DNA from: Gilvimarinus algae
GTDB taxonomy: Bacteria; Pseudomonadota; Gammaproteobacteria; Pseudomonadales; Cellvibrionaceae
Reading direction: 5' to 3'
Assembly (NCBI RefSeq): GCF_030518215.1
Contig: NZ_JAULRT010000062.1
Span: 186,001-250,000, forward strand
Length of the DNA: 64,000 nucleotides
The position numbers and the translations under genes are program-made. The notes under the pieces are model-generated. The model saw only the letters and a list, made by a program, of their open reading frames with translations. It ran no database searches and was not told the DNA's origin. Shown piece by piece: positions 8,118 through 15,679 of the stretch (positions within the stretch are counted from its first letter, which is position 1; every line of letters begins with the position of its first letter).

Positions 8118-11114
8118 ATGGCAGTAAAGGTACAGCTGAATACGCGAGCGCTAAAAGCCCTTCGCACTCAGAAGGGATTAAGCCAGGAGGGTTTGGCAAA
8201 GGCTTGCGAGGCCAAGCAGTTTCGACTGTCCATTGCTACGATCAAGCGGGCCGAGGCCGGCAAGCCTGTGGGGTTTCGCACAGCCAACGAGCTCGCACGC
8301 TTTCACGCCGTTGCTCTGGAAGCCCTTTTGGCCGATTCGCTATCCGGCATGGCTGGTCGGCAGGGGCCCGGCACGGTAAATACCGCCCTTTGGGTGCGCG
8401 TTGAAGACACGTCCATTTTGGATGCGCTGGCAGATTTGATCGGTGCCCGCGGCGCTATTCACCAAGAGCGCCTCGGTAGTCTTCTTCTGGCAGCCTTTGC
8501 AAACAATGATGCCGAAAGTAAAGGGTATCTTCACGCCCATTACGCGGCTCTTGGCGCTTTGCGGTACGCGCGATCCGAGGCGTCCAATATTTACCTCGCC
8601 CTGCAGCTGGCGCCGGGTACGCCTTTCAGTAAACAGAGCTTTTTTCGTCAGGAAACCCTGCAGTGGTTCGCTAGTCTCTCGCCTGAGATTCCCGCCAATA
8701 CCCTGTATGTCAGTGATGATCTCTACGATCTTGCGGCCGATCATTTTCGTTACCGCCCGGCCTCGCGTGCCGGCGTGTGGGAGCTACTAGGCGAGCAGAG
8801 TCTGGATAACTTGCTGCCACTGTCGGGTCGCGAGACGGAGTTGACGCGGGTGCTTGAGTTTTTTGCCGGTGTGGACGATCAGTCGCGGGCAGCGATCATG
8901 CTGCTGCGCGGCGAGGCTGGTATCGGCAAAACTCGTTTGCGCGCGGCGGTGCACGCCGCCCTTGAGCCGCTCGATATCGTGATTGTGAGTATTGATCTTG
9001 AGACGGGCTGGCTGGAGCTGGATCAGGCTCTCGCAGGGTTACTGTTGCGCAGTCTGAACCTCGCTCTCGATGGCTTGGTCAAGCGCGAGGCGTTGCTCGA
9101 CCATGCCAGTAACGGCGATGCGGCGGTGCGGCAGTTCGTCCACACCTTTTTCTTCGATGCAACACAGCCCCGTCAGGAGGTCTGGCCGTCTCACGCAGGG
9201 CTCGACATGTCGCGGCTGCCCGAGGTAGTGGCCAGGGTCTTCGCTTCAGCGCGGGTTTTGTCTGGTTGCCGTCTTGTCCTATCGATGGATAACTTGCATC
9301 TACTCGATACGGCAGGTTTTGAATTTTTTAACCAATTATTGTTGCAGCTTGAGAGTTTGCCCGTTCAGGCCCTGTTGACCTCTCACCCCACACCCGCTCA
9401 AGAGATATTTATGCAGCGCCTGGCGCGGCAGGGCTTTGCTCTGGACAGTGTGTCGCTCGGTCCTTTGGATGAACAGGCCGGCCGGCAAATCTGCCAGGGT
9501 TTTTCCGGTGTGCCCGAAGACTATGCCGAGCGCTGTCTGGATCTTGCTCAGGGCGTGCCACTGTACCTGATTCAATTGATGGGAGCCTACCGTCATGACC
9601 GGGGCGCCTTACCCACCTCGCTTGGGGTGCTTGTAGAGCGAAAGCTCCACCAGCTGACCGGTCCTGAGCGTCAAGCTCTTGAAGTGTTGAGTGTATTGCG
9701 CGCACCTGTGGCATTAGAGGCGCTGCGTGAACTCATGAATGAGCCCTTTTACCAGCCGCATGGCTTGCTCGAGCGTCATCTCATACAGCCCACAATGGAT
9801 GGCCAGTTGCAAATGAGTCACCAATTGGTGCAGCACCTTGTGTATGAAAAGCTCGATTTGGCAAAGAGAGCCAGTTTACACCGGCAGGTAGCAAACTTTC
9901 TTGAGGCGCAGCCCGGGAGATGTCGCGCCGTGGGGGTGCGGCAAATGGCGCATCATTTCTCCCAGGGTGGTGATGACTACAAGAGCGCTTATTACGGCTT
10001 TCGCTGGGCTTCTACCCTGCTGCAACAGGGCCAATACGATGATGCCCAAGTGGTCCTGGAGGAAAGCCTGCAGCGGTTAACACCCTTGACTCACCCGGGC
10101 AGAGACGACCTTGAAGTGGATCTGCAGCTCGCTCTGAGTACTGTGTATAAGGTCAAGTACGGCTGGGTATCCCCGCTTCTAAAGGCAACTTACGACAGAG
10201 TTAACGAATTAAGCCAGCAGCTGGGGGCCGATGCCCGTCAATCGCTGGCACTGTTTGGCCTTTGGACCATAGAGCTTGGAACACTGAACTTTACCGGCGC
10301 TGAGGCCATGGCGCTCAAGCTGTTGACATCGGCGTGCAGTATCGGCGATGCCCAGGGGCAGATGTATGCCCAGGTGGCGTTAAGCAATACGCTGTTTTGG
10401 CGCGGTCGTCATACGGAGGCTGAGCTCGCCGCCGCCTCCGCGCTGACAGGTTTTAAGGAGTCCTATTTGGAATCATCGCTGGCGCTCTTGGGTATGGACC
10501 CAAGGGCGTTGGCGGGATGTTTTGGCGCGCTCTCAGCTTCTTTGGCGGGGCACGAGGCCGAGGCAAGCCATTACCGCGACGCTATGCTGGGGCAGATACG
10601 GGCGATTGACCACGATTTCAGTTTGGCCATAGCCCTGCAGGGCAGCGCCTGGCTTGAGTACCACAGGGACGATGCCGCTGCTACCCTGGCTGAGGCGGAG
10701 CAGCTGGAAGCCTTGGCCAAGGCTCGCAATTTTCCATTTTATCGTGGGGTGGCGGCCCTGTTTGCCAGCTGGGCGCGTCACCGGTTGCACGATGACCCGG
10801 ATGCCGCGCAACATGCTCACGAAGGTTATTGGCGTTGGCTGGCGGCCAGCGGAGACAAAGTGGCCTACTCGCTGTACGGCGTTACACTCGGTTCAATTTA
10901 TGTGGAAAGTGCCCGTTTTCAAGAGGCGCGGGAGCTGCTTGAGCAGTGTATAAAGGTGGCCACCGCACGTGGTGAAGACTGCTACCTGCCTGAGCTTTTT
11001 CGGCTTTTGGCCCTGTGCCCTGGCGAACACAAACGCAGGGCCCTGGAGCAGGGGCTGCTTTACGCCAAAGACTCGCCTTTGTTGAAAGCGCGCCTGGACG
11101 CCTTGCTCGACTAG
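8118..11114 (+). CDS. XRE-type HTH / degenerate nucleotide-cyclase-like / STAND ATPase / TPR signalling protein
   Basis: 998 residues. Residues about 5-70 look like an XRE helix-turn-helix (LKALRTQKGLSQEGLAKACE, SIATIKRAEAGKPV). Residues about 85-225 follow the outline of a class III nucleotidyl cyclase domain but lack recognisable metal-binding aspartates, so I call it degenerate. Residues about 230-500 form an AAA_16/STAND ATPase: GRETELTRVL, Walker A GEAGIGKT, and a Walker B-like RLVLSMDN. The rest (about 580-998) is helical and TPR-like. Cyclase-AAA-TPR proteins are common bacterial signalling scaffolds; here the HTH is added in front. It may act as an ATP-gated transcription regulator, with target unknown. 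Its end is convergent with the racemase-family gene. Confidence 0.75.
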   Translation: MAVKVQLNTRALKALRTQKGLSQEGLAKACEAKQFRLSIATIKRAEAGKPVGFRTANELARFHAVALEALLADSLSGMAGRQGPGTVNTALWVRVEDTSILDALADLIGARGAIHQERLGSLLLAAFANNDAESKGYLHAHYAALGALRYARSEASNIYLALQLAPGTPFSKQSFFRQETLQWFASLSPEIPANTLYVSDDLYDLAADHFRYRPASRAGVWELLGEQSLDNLLPLSGRETELTRVLEFFAGVDDQSRAAIMLLRGEAGIGKTRLRAAVHAALEPLDIVIVSIDLETGWLELDQALAGLLLRSLNLALDGLVKREALLDHASNGDAAVRQFVHTFFFDATQPRQEVWPSHAGLDMSRLPEVVARVFASARVLSGCRLVLSMDNLHLLDTAGFEFFNQLLLQLESLPVQALLTSHPTPAQEIFMQRLARQGFALDSVSLGPLDEQAGRQICQGFSGVPEDYAERCLDLAQGVPLYLIQLMGAYRHDRGALPTSLGVLVERKLHQLTGPERQALEVLSVLRAPVALEALRELMNEPFYQPHGLLERHLIQPTMDGQLQMSHQLVQHLVYEKLDLAKRASLHRQVANFLEAQPGRCRAVGVRQMAHHFSQGGDDYKSAYYGFRWASTLLQQGQYDDAQVVLEESLQRLTPLTHPGRDDLEVDLQLALSTVYKVKYGWVSPLLKATYDRVNELSQQLGADARQSLALFGLWTIELGTLNFTGAEAMALKLLTSACSIGDAQGQMYAQVALSNTLFWRGRHTEAELAAASALTGFKESYLESSLALLGMDPRALAGCFGALSASLAGHEAEASHYRDAMLGQIRAIDHDFSLAIALQGSAWLEYHRDDAAATLAEAEQLEALAKARNFPFYRGVAALFASWARHRLHDDPDAAQHAHEGYWRWLAASGDKVAYSLYGVTLGSIYVESARFQEARELLEQCIKVATARGEDCYLPELFRLLALCPGEHKRRALEQGLLYAKDSPLLKARLDALLD

Positions 11115-11156
11115 GTTACGAACTCCCTCTTATCAAAATATTCGTCACTTCGGCGA

Positions 11157-11912
11157 CTACCCATTCTTGACTGTCTCGCTCTCTGTGAGCGGTGGCGCTC
11201 GATAGGTGCGTTTGCTCTGAGAAATGCCAGAGAGCACTAAGTGCTGCAAAAAACTTATGGCAACCCGGTTGGGATCGAGTACCGGAATGTCAAGATGATT
11301 GCGCTTGAGTCGCTGTCGAACCTGATCTGCAATGCCGATAAAGCCCGTGCAACCGAGAATCAATGCTTCGGCGCCGTCTTCTGTGACAGCGGCATAAGCT
11401 TGTCGGTAGACTCGTTCGGCCGTTTTTTCTGGGTCATCCAGTAACTCACTGACGGGTGCTTTTGCCACTTTGATCGAAGCAAATCGATCCTGCAGTGCGC
11501 CGCTGTAAATGTGTTCCAGCTGCATATCCACGACGCTGTCCAGAATGGTGATGATGGAAAATCTTCGGCAAATGGATAGCGCGGTTGCCGTGTTAGCGGT
11601 GAAGCCGCCGATGATGGGAACGCTCAAGTGTTCCCTTGCGATCTCCACACCGCACATGTCCATGTCTGTGACATAAACTCCCTCACTGCCTTGCGCTTCA
11701 GCCTCTTTTGCAATAGCCAAAACGTATTGAGAGTTTTTTGCCAGATCGCTACGGCTTTGAATGCTGGGTGTTGCTCCCTTCGGTAAGGCTTTCAGAGTGA
11801 CCTTGCTGGCAGGGTGCAGTGCAGGGAAAATGGCTGTTCTTAAGCGCTCTGAGAATAAAGAAAGCGATTCCGTGCTTGGAAAATACACTGGAATAATTAT
11901 CGTCAGGTTCAT
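11157..11912 (-). CDS. Asp/Glu/hydantoin racemase-family protein
   Basis: 251 residues of the Asp/Glu racemase superfamily, seen in the GVYVTDMDMCGVEIAREHLSVPIIGG segment and the C-terminal ALILGCTGFIGIADQ. The second catalytic cysteine (LGCTG) is clear. The first is less so: the usual Cys position after the strand is occupied by DMDM with a Cys two to four residues later, so catalysis by the standard two-Cys mechanism is uncertain. Family members racemise aspartate, glutamate or hydantoins or isomerise maleate. The start at 11912 has AAGGAG upstream on the minus strand. It is divergent from the CDPS fusion gene across a 236-bp AT-rich gap, which raises the possibility of joint regulation and of a D-amino-acid role. 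Confidence 0.82.
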   Translation of the reverse strand: MNLTIIIPVYFPSTESLSLFSERLRTAIFPALHPASKVTLKALPKGATPSIQSRSDLAKNSQYVLAIAKEAEAQGSEGVYVTDMDMCGVEIAREHLSVPIIGGFTANTATALSICRRFSIITILDSVVDMQLEHIYSGALQDRFASIKVAKAPVSELLDDPEKTAERVYRQAYAAVTEDGAEALILGCTGFIGIADQVRQRLKRNHLDIPVLDPNRVAISFLQHLVLSGISQSKRTYRAPPLTESETVKNG

Positions 11913-12148
11913 TTAGATTTCTCCTTATCCTCCGTTTTAAAAATACTAGACAGTAAAAATTTTTCTTGCAATACATTTATGTTTGCTTGTTTATTAATCT
12001 ATAAAAATTTCATTTTTTTCTGGTCGTGGAGTGGAGGATGTTATGTAAAAAATACTTTTAATTATTTTTATGCTCGTTTTTCAGGAATTTATTTCTGTCG
12101 GTATTCTTTTGTCTTAAAAAAGCTTCTATGGAAATGGAGATTTTTGCT
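11913..12148. promoter_or_regulatory. AT-rich divergent control region between racemase-family gene and CDPS fusion
   Basis: This 236-bp stretch is strikingly richer in A and T than anything around it, with long A and T runs. It must hold the start regions of both divergent genes. I cannot assign confident -35/-10 boxes because too many AT-rich hexamers fit. The composition is typical of H-NS/MvaT-silenced or acquired regulatory DNA, which is inference. Confidence 0.5.
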
Positions 12149-13354
12149 ATGTTTTTTCTCGAAGAATTTTCCCGTGTGCTAGACAGTAAGAGAGTTAAGT
12201 TTAAAAAAATAGTGGCATCTGTGTGTTTCTCTGAGCAGGAAATTTCTGGCGGTGAGGTTCTGCATGCACTTCTGATTCAGCATGAAGGTAGGCCAGCCAT
12301 TGCTCTGCTGCCCTCTGATCGGGTTCTCGATTTCCCGGCTTTTGATCGTTTATTTGGTTGTCGGTATTCAGGGGTGTTAAAAGACGGGTGCTGTTCGGAG
12401 GTTTTTCGCGAAGCCGACCTGGCGCATCTTCCTATTTTCATAGACTCGGCGGTTTCCTGTGAAACGGTTAGTATTTATCACGAGTCACCGTATTTCTCTA
12501 TCGAGGTTAGACTGGCAGATGTGCTGAACCGGTTGGGGGCAATGCCTTGTCCTTGCTTTGCGCCAAAAAAATATAAGGTTCGACCCAGGACGGTGTCGCC
12601 GTCATGGAGGAGGGAAGGCCTATTTAATGCTGAGCGCGTGGTGCTCGGTGTGAGTCTTGAAAATGACAAATTTTGTGGTGAGAAACTCAAAGCGCAATTG
12701 CATTGGGTTGCCGGGCGGTTCGAGCACTGCACACTGCTTCTGGGCGATTGGATGCACCATCACACGGTGCGCATGAACGAAGACTGTGATGAGGCTCAGG
12801 CGCTGGCGCGAGCAGAGGCGGTTGCGCGTGACAAAACTCTCGAGCTTGAAGCTCTGCTGCAGAAAATTGAGGGCCGCTGTCAGTTTGAGCTTCTGCCAGG
12901 CTCTGAAGTGGTGATGGCCAGCCCGGATTACCCGGCGCATCGGCGGCAGCTGGAGCAATTGCTAGAGCAGTGTCCGGATTTTGCTTGTTCTGCCAGGCAT
13001 TTTGCCGCCAGCTACGTCAGTCGCCGGGATCAGCCGTTGGAGGCCTTCTATGCTCATTCGAGTGCTTATCTCTTGGATGAATTGGCGCTGTTCGCGTCCC
13101 TTTCCCAGCAGGGGTACCGGGTATTTATCTACCCGGGGGCTATGGCGGTATTTCACGAAATGTCCTGCGGTTTGCATCCGCAAGCCCCCGAGCCTTTGCA
13201 TCAGCTGGTCAGCGTCGAGCTGAAGTTTACCAGCAACGCACAGCACAACCGTGCGGCTTCACCGACGCAAGAGCAAGGCTTGTACCGTAGTTTCGCCGAA
13301 TGGCGCCTCGCGCGAGCTATGGAGGTGCCGACCTTGGGACAGTCGGCCACTTAG
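12149..13354 (+). CDS. Fusion of a degenerate YbaK-like editing domain with a tRNA-dependent cyclodipeptide synthase
   Basis: 401 residues. Residues about 20-130 follow the YbaK/ProX fold: a hydrophobic strand LHALLIQHEGRP, the IALLPSDRVLDFPAFDRLFG block, and a closing strand SIEVRLADVLNRLG. The Lys essential in YbaK is His39 here and the Gly-Pro loop is missing. Residues about 163-362 align by eye with AlbC-type CDPSs: GVSLEN (catalytic-type Ser169 with Asn at +3), QLHWVAGRFEHCTLLLGDW, YLLDELALF (Tyr307/Glu311, like AlbC Tyr178/Glu182), and YPG at 328-330. The Ser-to-Tyr distance (138) matches AlbC (141). CDPSs join two aminoacyl-tRNAs into a diketopiperazine. GGAGA at 12136-12140 supports the ATG at 12149 over 12128. 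Products are unknown. Confidence 0.72.
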   Translation: MFFLEEFSRVLDSKRVKFKKIVASVCFSEQEISGGEVLHALLIQHEGRPAIALLPSDRVLDFPAFDRLFGCRYSGVLKDGCCSEVFREADLAHLPIFIDSAVSCETVSIYHESPYFSIEVRLADVLNRLGAMPCPCFAPKKYKVRPRTVSPSWRREGLFNAERVVLGVSLENDKFCGEKLKAQLHWVAGRFEHCTLLLGDWMHHHTVRMNEDCDEAQALARAEAVARDKTLELEALLQKIEGRCQFELLPGSEVVMASPDYPAHRRQLEQLLEQCPDFACSARHFAASYVSRRDQPLEAFYAHSSAYLLDELALFASLSQQGYRVFIYPGAMAVFHEMSCGLHPQAPEPLHQLVSVELKFTSNAQHNRAASPTQEQGLYRSFAEWRLARAMEVPTLGQSAT

Positions 13355-13585
13355 CGCGACTGAAGGGCGTTTCTGAAGATATGGCGCGTAAATGATACCA
13401 AAGTGATACCAACAGCCAAATGCCCTTTCAATATACTGCTCAGACCAGTCAGGCCGGGGGCATCTCCGGCCGCTTTTGCGCTGGCAGATAAGCTTGTGAA
13501 GGAATCACCAGCCAGCGGGCAGGCACAGGACGCGCAGCCCATACAATAAGAGGGGCCCGGAAAGTGGCAGGGCGGCCCGACAGCG

Positions 13586-14833
13586 GTGATTGAATTGGCA
13601 GACCAGATCGGTAACAGCTCGGCGTCGCGCAGTGCGCTCTTTGAAAGAATACGCGGCGGACGCATCTCCTCCCCCATGCAACAGCTCAACCGACAGTGGA
13701 ACCTGTATGTGCAGGGGCTCTGGGGGGTGGACACCAGTCAGTCGGTCTTTCAGGTGGTCACCGGTGAGCCGCCGCCGGGCTGTGAAGGCGATGCGCGGCT
13801 CTACTGGTTTGCTGACCAGGTGCCCAGTGACAGCTCAACGGGGGGCTACGACCGCTACGGCATCACCAGCTCCCAGGCCTACAGTGAGCTTTTGTTTTCT
13901 CTTTTGCCTCAAGATGGTGGCGAGCTGCGCGCGGTGTTGTCCGAGGGCTACAGCGACTGGGTGAGATACCGCTCCCAGTATTACAGCGGTAGCCTCGGGC
14001 AAAAGGTCTTGGATCAGGACGCGCTGTTTCGCAAGTGGGCCGCCCGTAGCCTGTCGCCCAAGGTGGCGCGTCACGCTATTTCGGTATTTACTCAGGCGCA
14101 ACTCACCAGTTTTAATCTGGCAATTGATGCCCTCGCCGATCCCTCCGCCCGTATTTTTTGCCCCGATGAGACAGGCCGTCAGATGCCGCTGTTCCGCTAT
14201 TCCGGCTCTGCGCAAGCAGTCCAGTCCGTCTTTGCCAGCTCAGACCCCGTCGGTCATTTTGCCTTTGATTCCGGCGAGATAGCGCAGCGCGCCAGCCACG
14301 CCTGGGCCGATGAGCGCGAACGTGGTTTTAGCCGGCTGTGGCGCTGCCGCGATTTGTCCCAAGACAAGAATATCCAGGCGAAAGCGGAGGGCGCCAGGGT
14401 CACTGTGCATGGCCGCCTGGGAAGGGTGGCACAAATTGAAACTGCCCCCCTGGGCTGGTTTGATCCGCGTATGGTGAAGATGGCGTACCGTCACCCCGGC
14501 GACCATCGTATCTGGGACGTGAGGGGCCGCTACGATTGGCAGAGTCTGTTCGCCCAGCCCGACGGGGCCTTATCGCGTTTTGTATCCTCGCTGGTGCTGG
14601 TGGAAGAGGGACGGTTTACCCTGACCGTGCACGCGCCGTTTACCCGCGCTGAATTCGAGGCCATCAGCGCCAGTGCGGGTCTGCCCTGGCCGCTGCTGCA
14701 AGTGCATGATAACCGGGCAGTGGAATGCCGCTATCGGCAGGATCTGGATGGCTCCATCTCTTGCGATTTCGTGGCCCGCCCGGGTTACCAGCACGTCTGG
14801 GGGCTGACCTACCGCGCTCTGGCGTATTCATAG
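13586..14833 (+). CDS. Uncharacterised 415-residue protein downstream of the CDPS fusion
   Basis: I do not recognise the family. The protein has no signal peptide or membrane segment, is rich in Trp, Tyr and Arg, and contains repeated aromatic patches (DARLYWFADQVP, GYDRYGITSSQAYSELLF, HRIWDVRGRYDWQSLF, YQHVWGLTYRALAYS). The C-terminal half looks like a soluble beta-rich domain. The start is uncertain: the GTG at 13586 is the first start codon in the frame after a TAA at 13547-13549, has no clear ribosome site, and an ATG at 13676 is an alternative. It follows the CDPS gene after 231 bp on the same strand, so co-function is possible but not shown. Confidence 0.6.
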   Translation: MIELADQIGNSSASRSALFERIRGGRISSPMQQLNRQWNLYVQGLWGVDTSQSVFQVVTGEPPPGCEGDARLYWFADQVPSDSSTGGYDRYGITSSQAYSELLFSLLPQDGGELRAVLSEGYSDWVRYRSQYYSGSLGQKVLDQDALFRKWAARSLSPKVARHAISVFTQAQLTSFNLAIDALADPSARIFCPDETGRQMPLFRYSGSAQAVQSVFASSDPVGHFAFDSGEIAQRASHAWADERERGFSRLWRCRDLSQDKNIQAKAEGARVTVHGRLGRVAQIETAPLGWFDPRMVKMAYRHPGDHRIWDVRGRYDWQSLFAQPDGALSRFVSSLVLVEEGRFTLTVHAPFTRAEFEAISASAGLPWPLLQVHDNRAVECRYRQDLDGSISCDFVARPGYQHVWGLTYRALAYS

Positions 14834-14857
14834 GGGCGGTTCTAGGTACTGTCGGGG

Positions 14858-14903
14858 TTTACCTTTGGATGACAATTCCCTAAAATGAACGAATGTTCAT
14901 TTT
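14858..14903 (+). promoter_or_regulatory. tetR promoter and TetR operator 1
   Basis: AAAATGAAC-GAAT-GTTCATTTT at 14882-14903 is a perfect inverted repeat with 9-bp arms and a 4-bp centre. A TAAAAT -10 box (14881-14886) overlaps it, with TTTACC (14858-14863) 17 bp upstream. The core TGAAC-N4-GTTCA recurs before the efflux operon at 15599, which indicates autoregulation by the TetR protein encoded just downstream. Confidence 0.82.
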
Positions 14904-14919
14904 TGTGTGTTGTTGATTC

Positions 14920-15546
14920 ATGGCCGACGACAAACGCCGAGCGATTCTTTACGCGACTCTCTGTCTACTGTCCGAGCGCGGCTTTCATGGCTTTTCCATG
15001 AAACAGCTGGCGGAGAGGGCCGGGGTTGCCGCTGGTACCATCTATCTCTATTTTCGCGATAAAGAAGACCTGATCCGACAGTTATACCAGGACATCATCT
15101 CCGAGGTCGCGCGGCGGGTGTTTGTCGACCACGACACTTCTTTACCGCTGTACGAGCAATACCGGCGTATGATGCTAAACCTCTGGACCTTTCATCTGGA
15201 GTGTCCGGAGATCATGCTGAGTAAAGTCCAGTTTGACTCCATGCCACCGGACTTGCTGTTTGGCCAGCGCGGTAAAGAGATGGCGGTATTGCTCGATCAG
15301 CGCGACGACGTGCTCGATGTCTTTAAGCCGATGATGGAGCTTTACCAGCGAGGTCGCGACAGTGGCGAGCTCAAGCCTTTTTCCGATGAAATGCTCTCGG
15401 CATTGTGCATTGATCCGGTGTGCGCCCTGGCTCGTGAGCATTATTTGGGCTTGCTGCACATCAATGAAGAGCAGCTGTCGGCCGTAATCGATGCCACCTG
15501 GGATGCCATCCGCTGGCACCCTCAACCGACGGTTAATCCCGTTTAA
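14920..15546 (+). CDS. TetR/AcrR-family repressor of the adjacent RND efflux operon
   Basis: 208 residues. The N-terminal helix-turn-helix is canonical for TetR proteins: AILYATLCLLSERGFHGFSMKQLAERAGVAAGTIYLYFRDKEDLIRQLY, read in parts, residues about 8-55. The C-terminal half (about 60-205) is a helical ligand-binding domain without further recognisable motifs. The gene lies 133 bp before the efflux adaptor on the same strand. Its own promoter and that of the pump both carry TGAAC-N4-GTTCA palindromes, so it very likely represses both and is released by a pump substrate. The ATG at 14920 directly precedes the HTH; the ribosome site is weak. Confidence 0.9.
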   Translation: MADDKRRAILYATLCLLSERGFHGFSMKQLAERAGVAAGTIYLYFRDKEDLIRQLYQDIISEVARRVFVDHDTSLPLYEQYRRMMLNLWTFHLECPEIMLSKVQFDSMPPDLLFGQRGKEMAVLLDQRDDVLDVFKPMMELYQRGRDSGELKPFSDEMLSALCIDPVCALAREHYLGLLHINEEQLSAVIDATWDAIRWHPQPTVNPV

Positions 15547-15570
15547 CATTCTCAAAGTTTTGTTAGCCAG

Positions 15571-15614
15571 GTGACGAGCGGCGTTTATTTACGTGATAAT
15601 GAACGTTCGTTCAT
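15571..15614 (+). promoter_or_regulatory. Efflux-operon promoter and TetR operator 2
   Basis: ATGAAC-GTTC-GTTCAT at 15599-15614 is a perfect palindrome with the same TGAAC-N4-GTTCA core as the tetR site. It overlaps a GATAAT -10 box (15595-15600); GTGACG at 15571-15576 is a candidate -35 with an 18-bp spacer. Repressor binding here would block RNA polymerase. Confidence 0.8.
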
Positions 15615-15679
15615 ACCCGGTAGATTCCTTAAAGACGTAGCCGCTGGTGCCTTTTGCACCACAAGACAAGGAGCAGCAA

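Noticed and set aside
11979-12148. Phe/Tyr-rich short open frame in the AT-rich gap
   Set aside because: Composition only reflects the AT-rich DNA; no ribosome site or family match, and it runs into the CDPS gene in another frame.
13351-13545. Cys-rich minus-strand small protein beginning MGCASCACP
   Set aside because: No ribosome site, no recognised family, and it overlaps the upstream region of a better plus-strand gene; kept only as a possibility.
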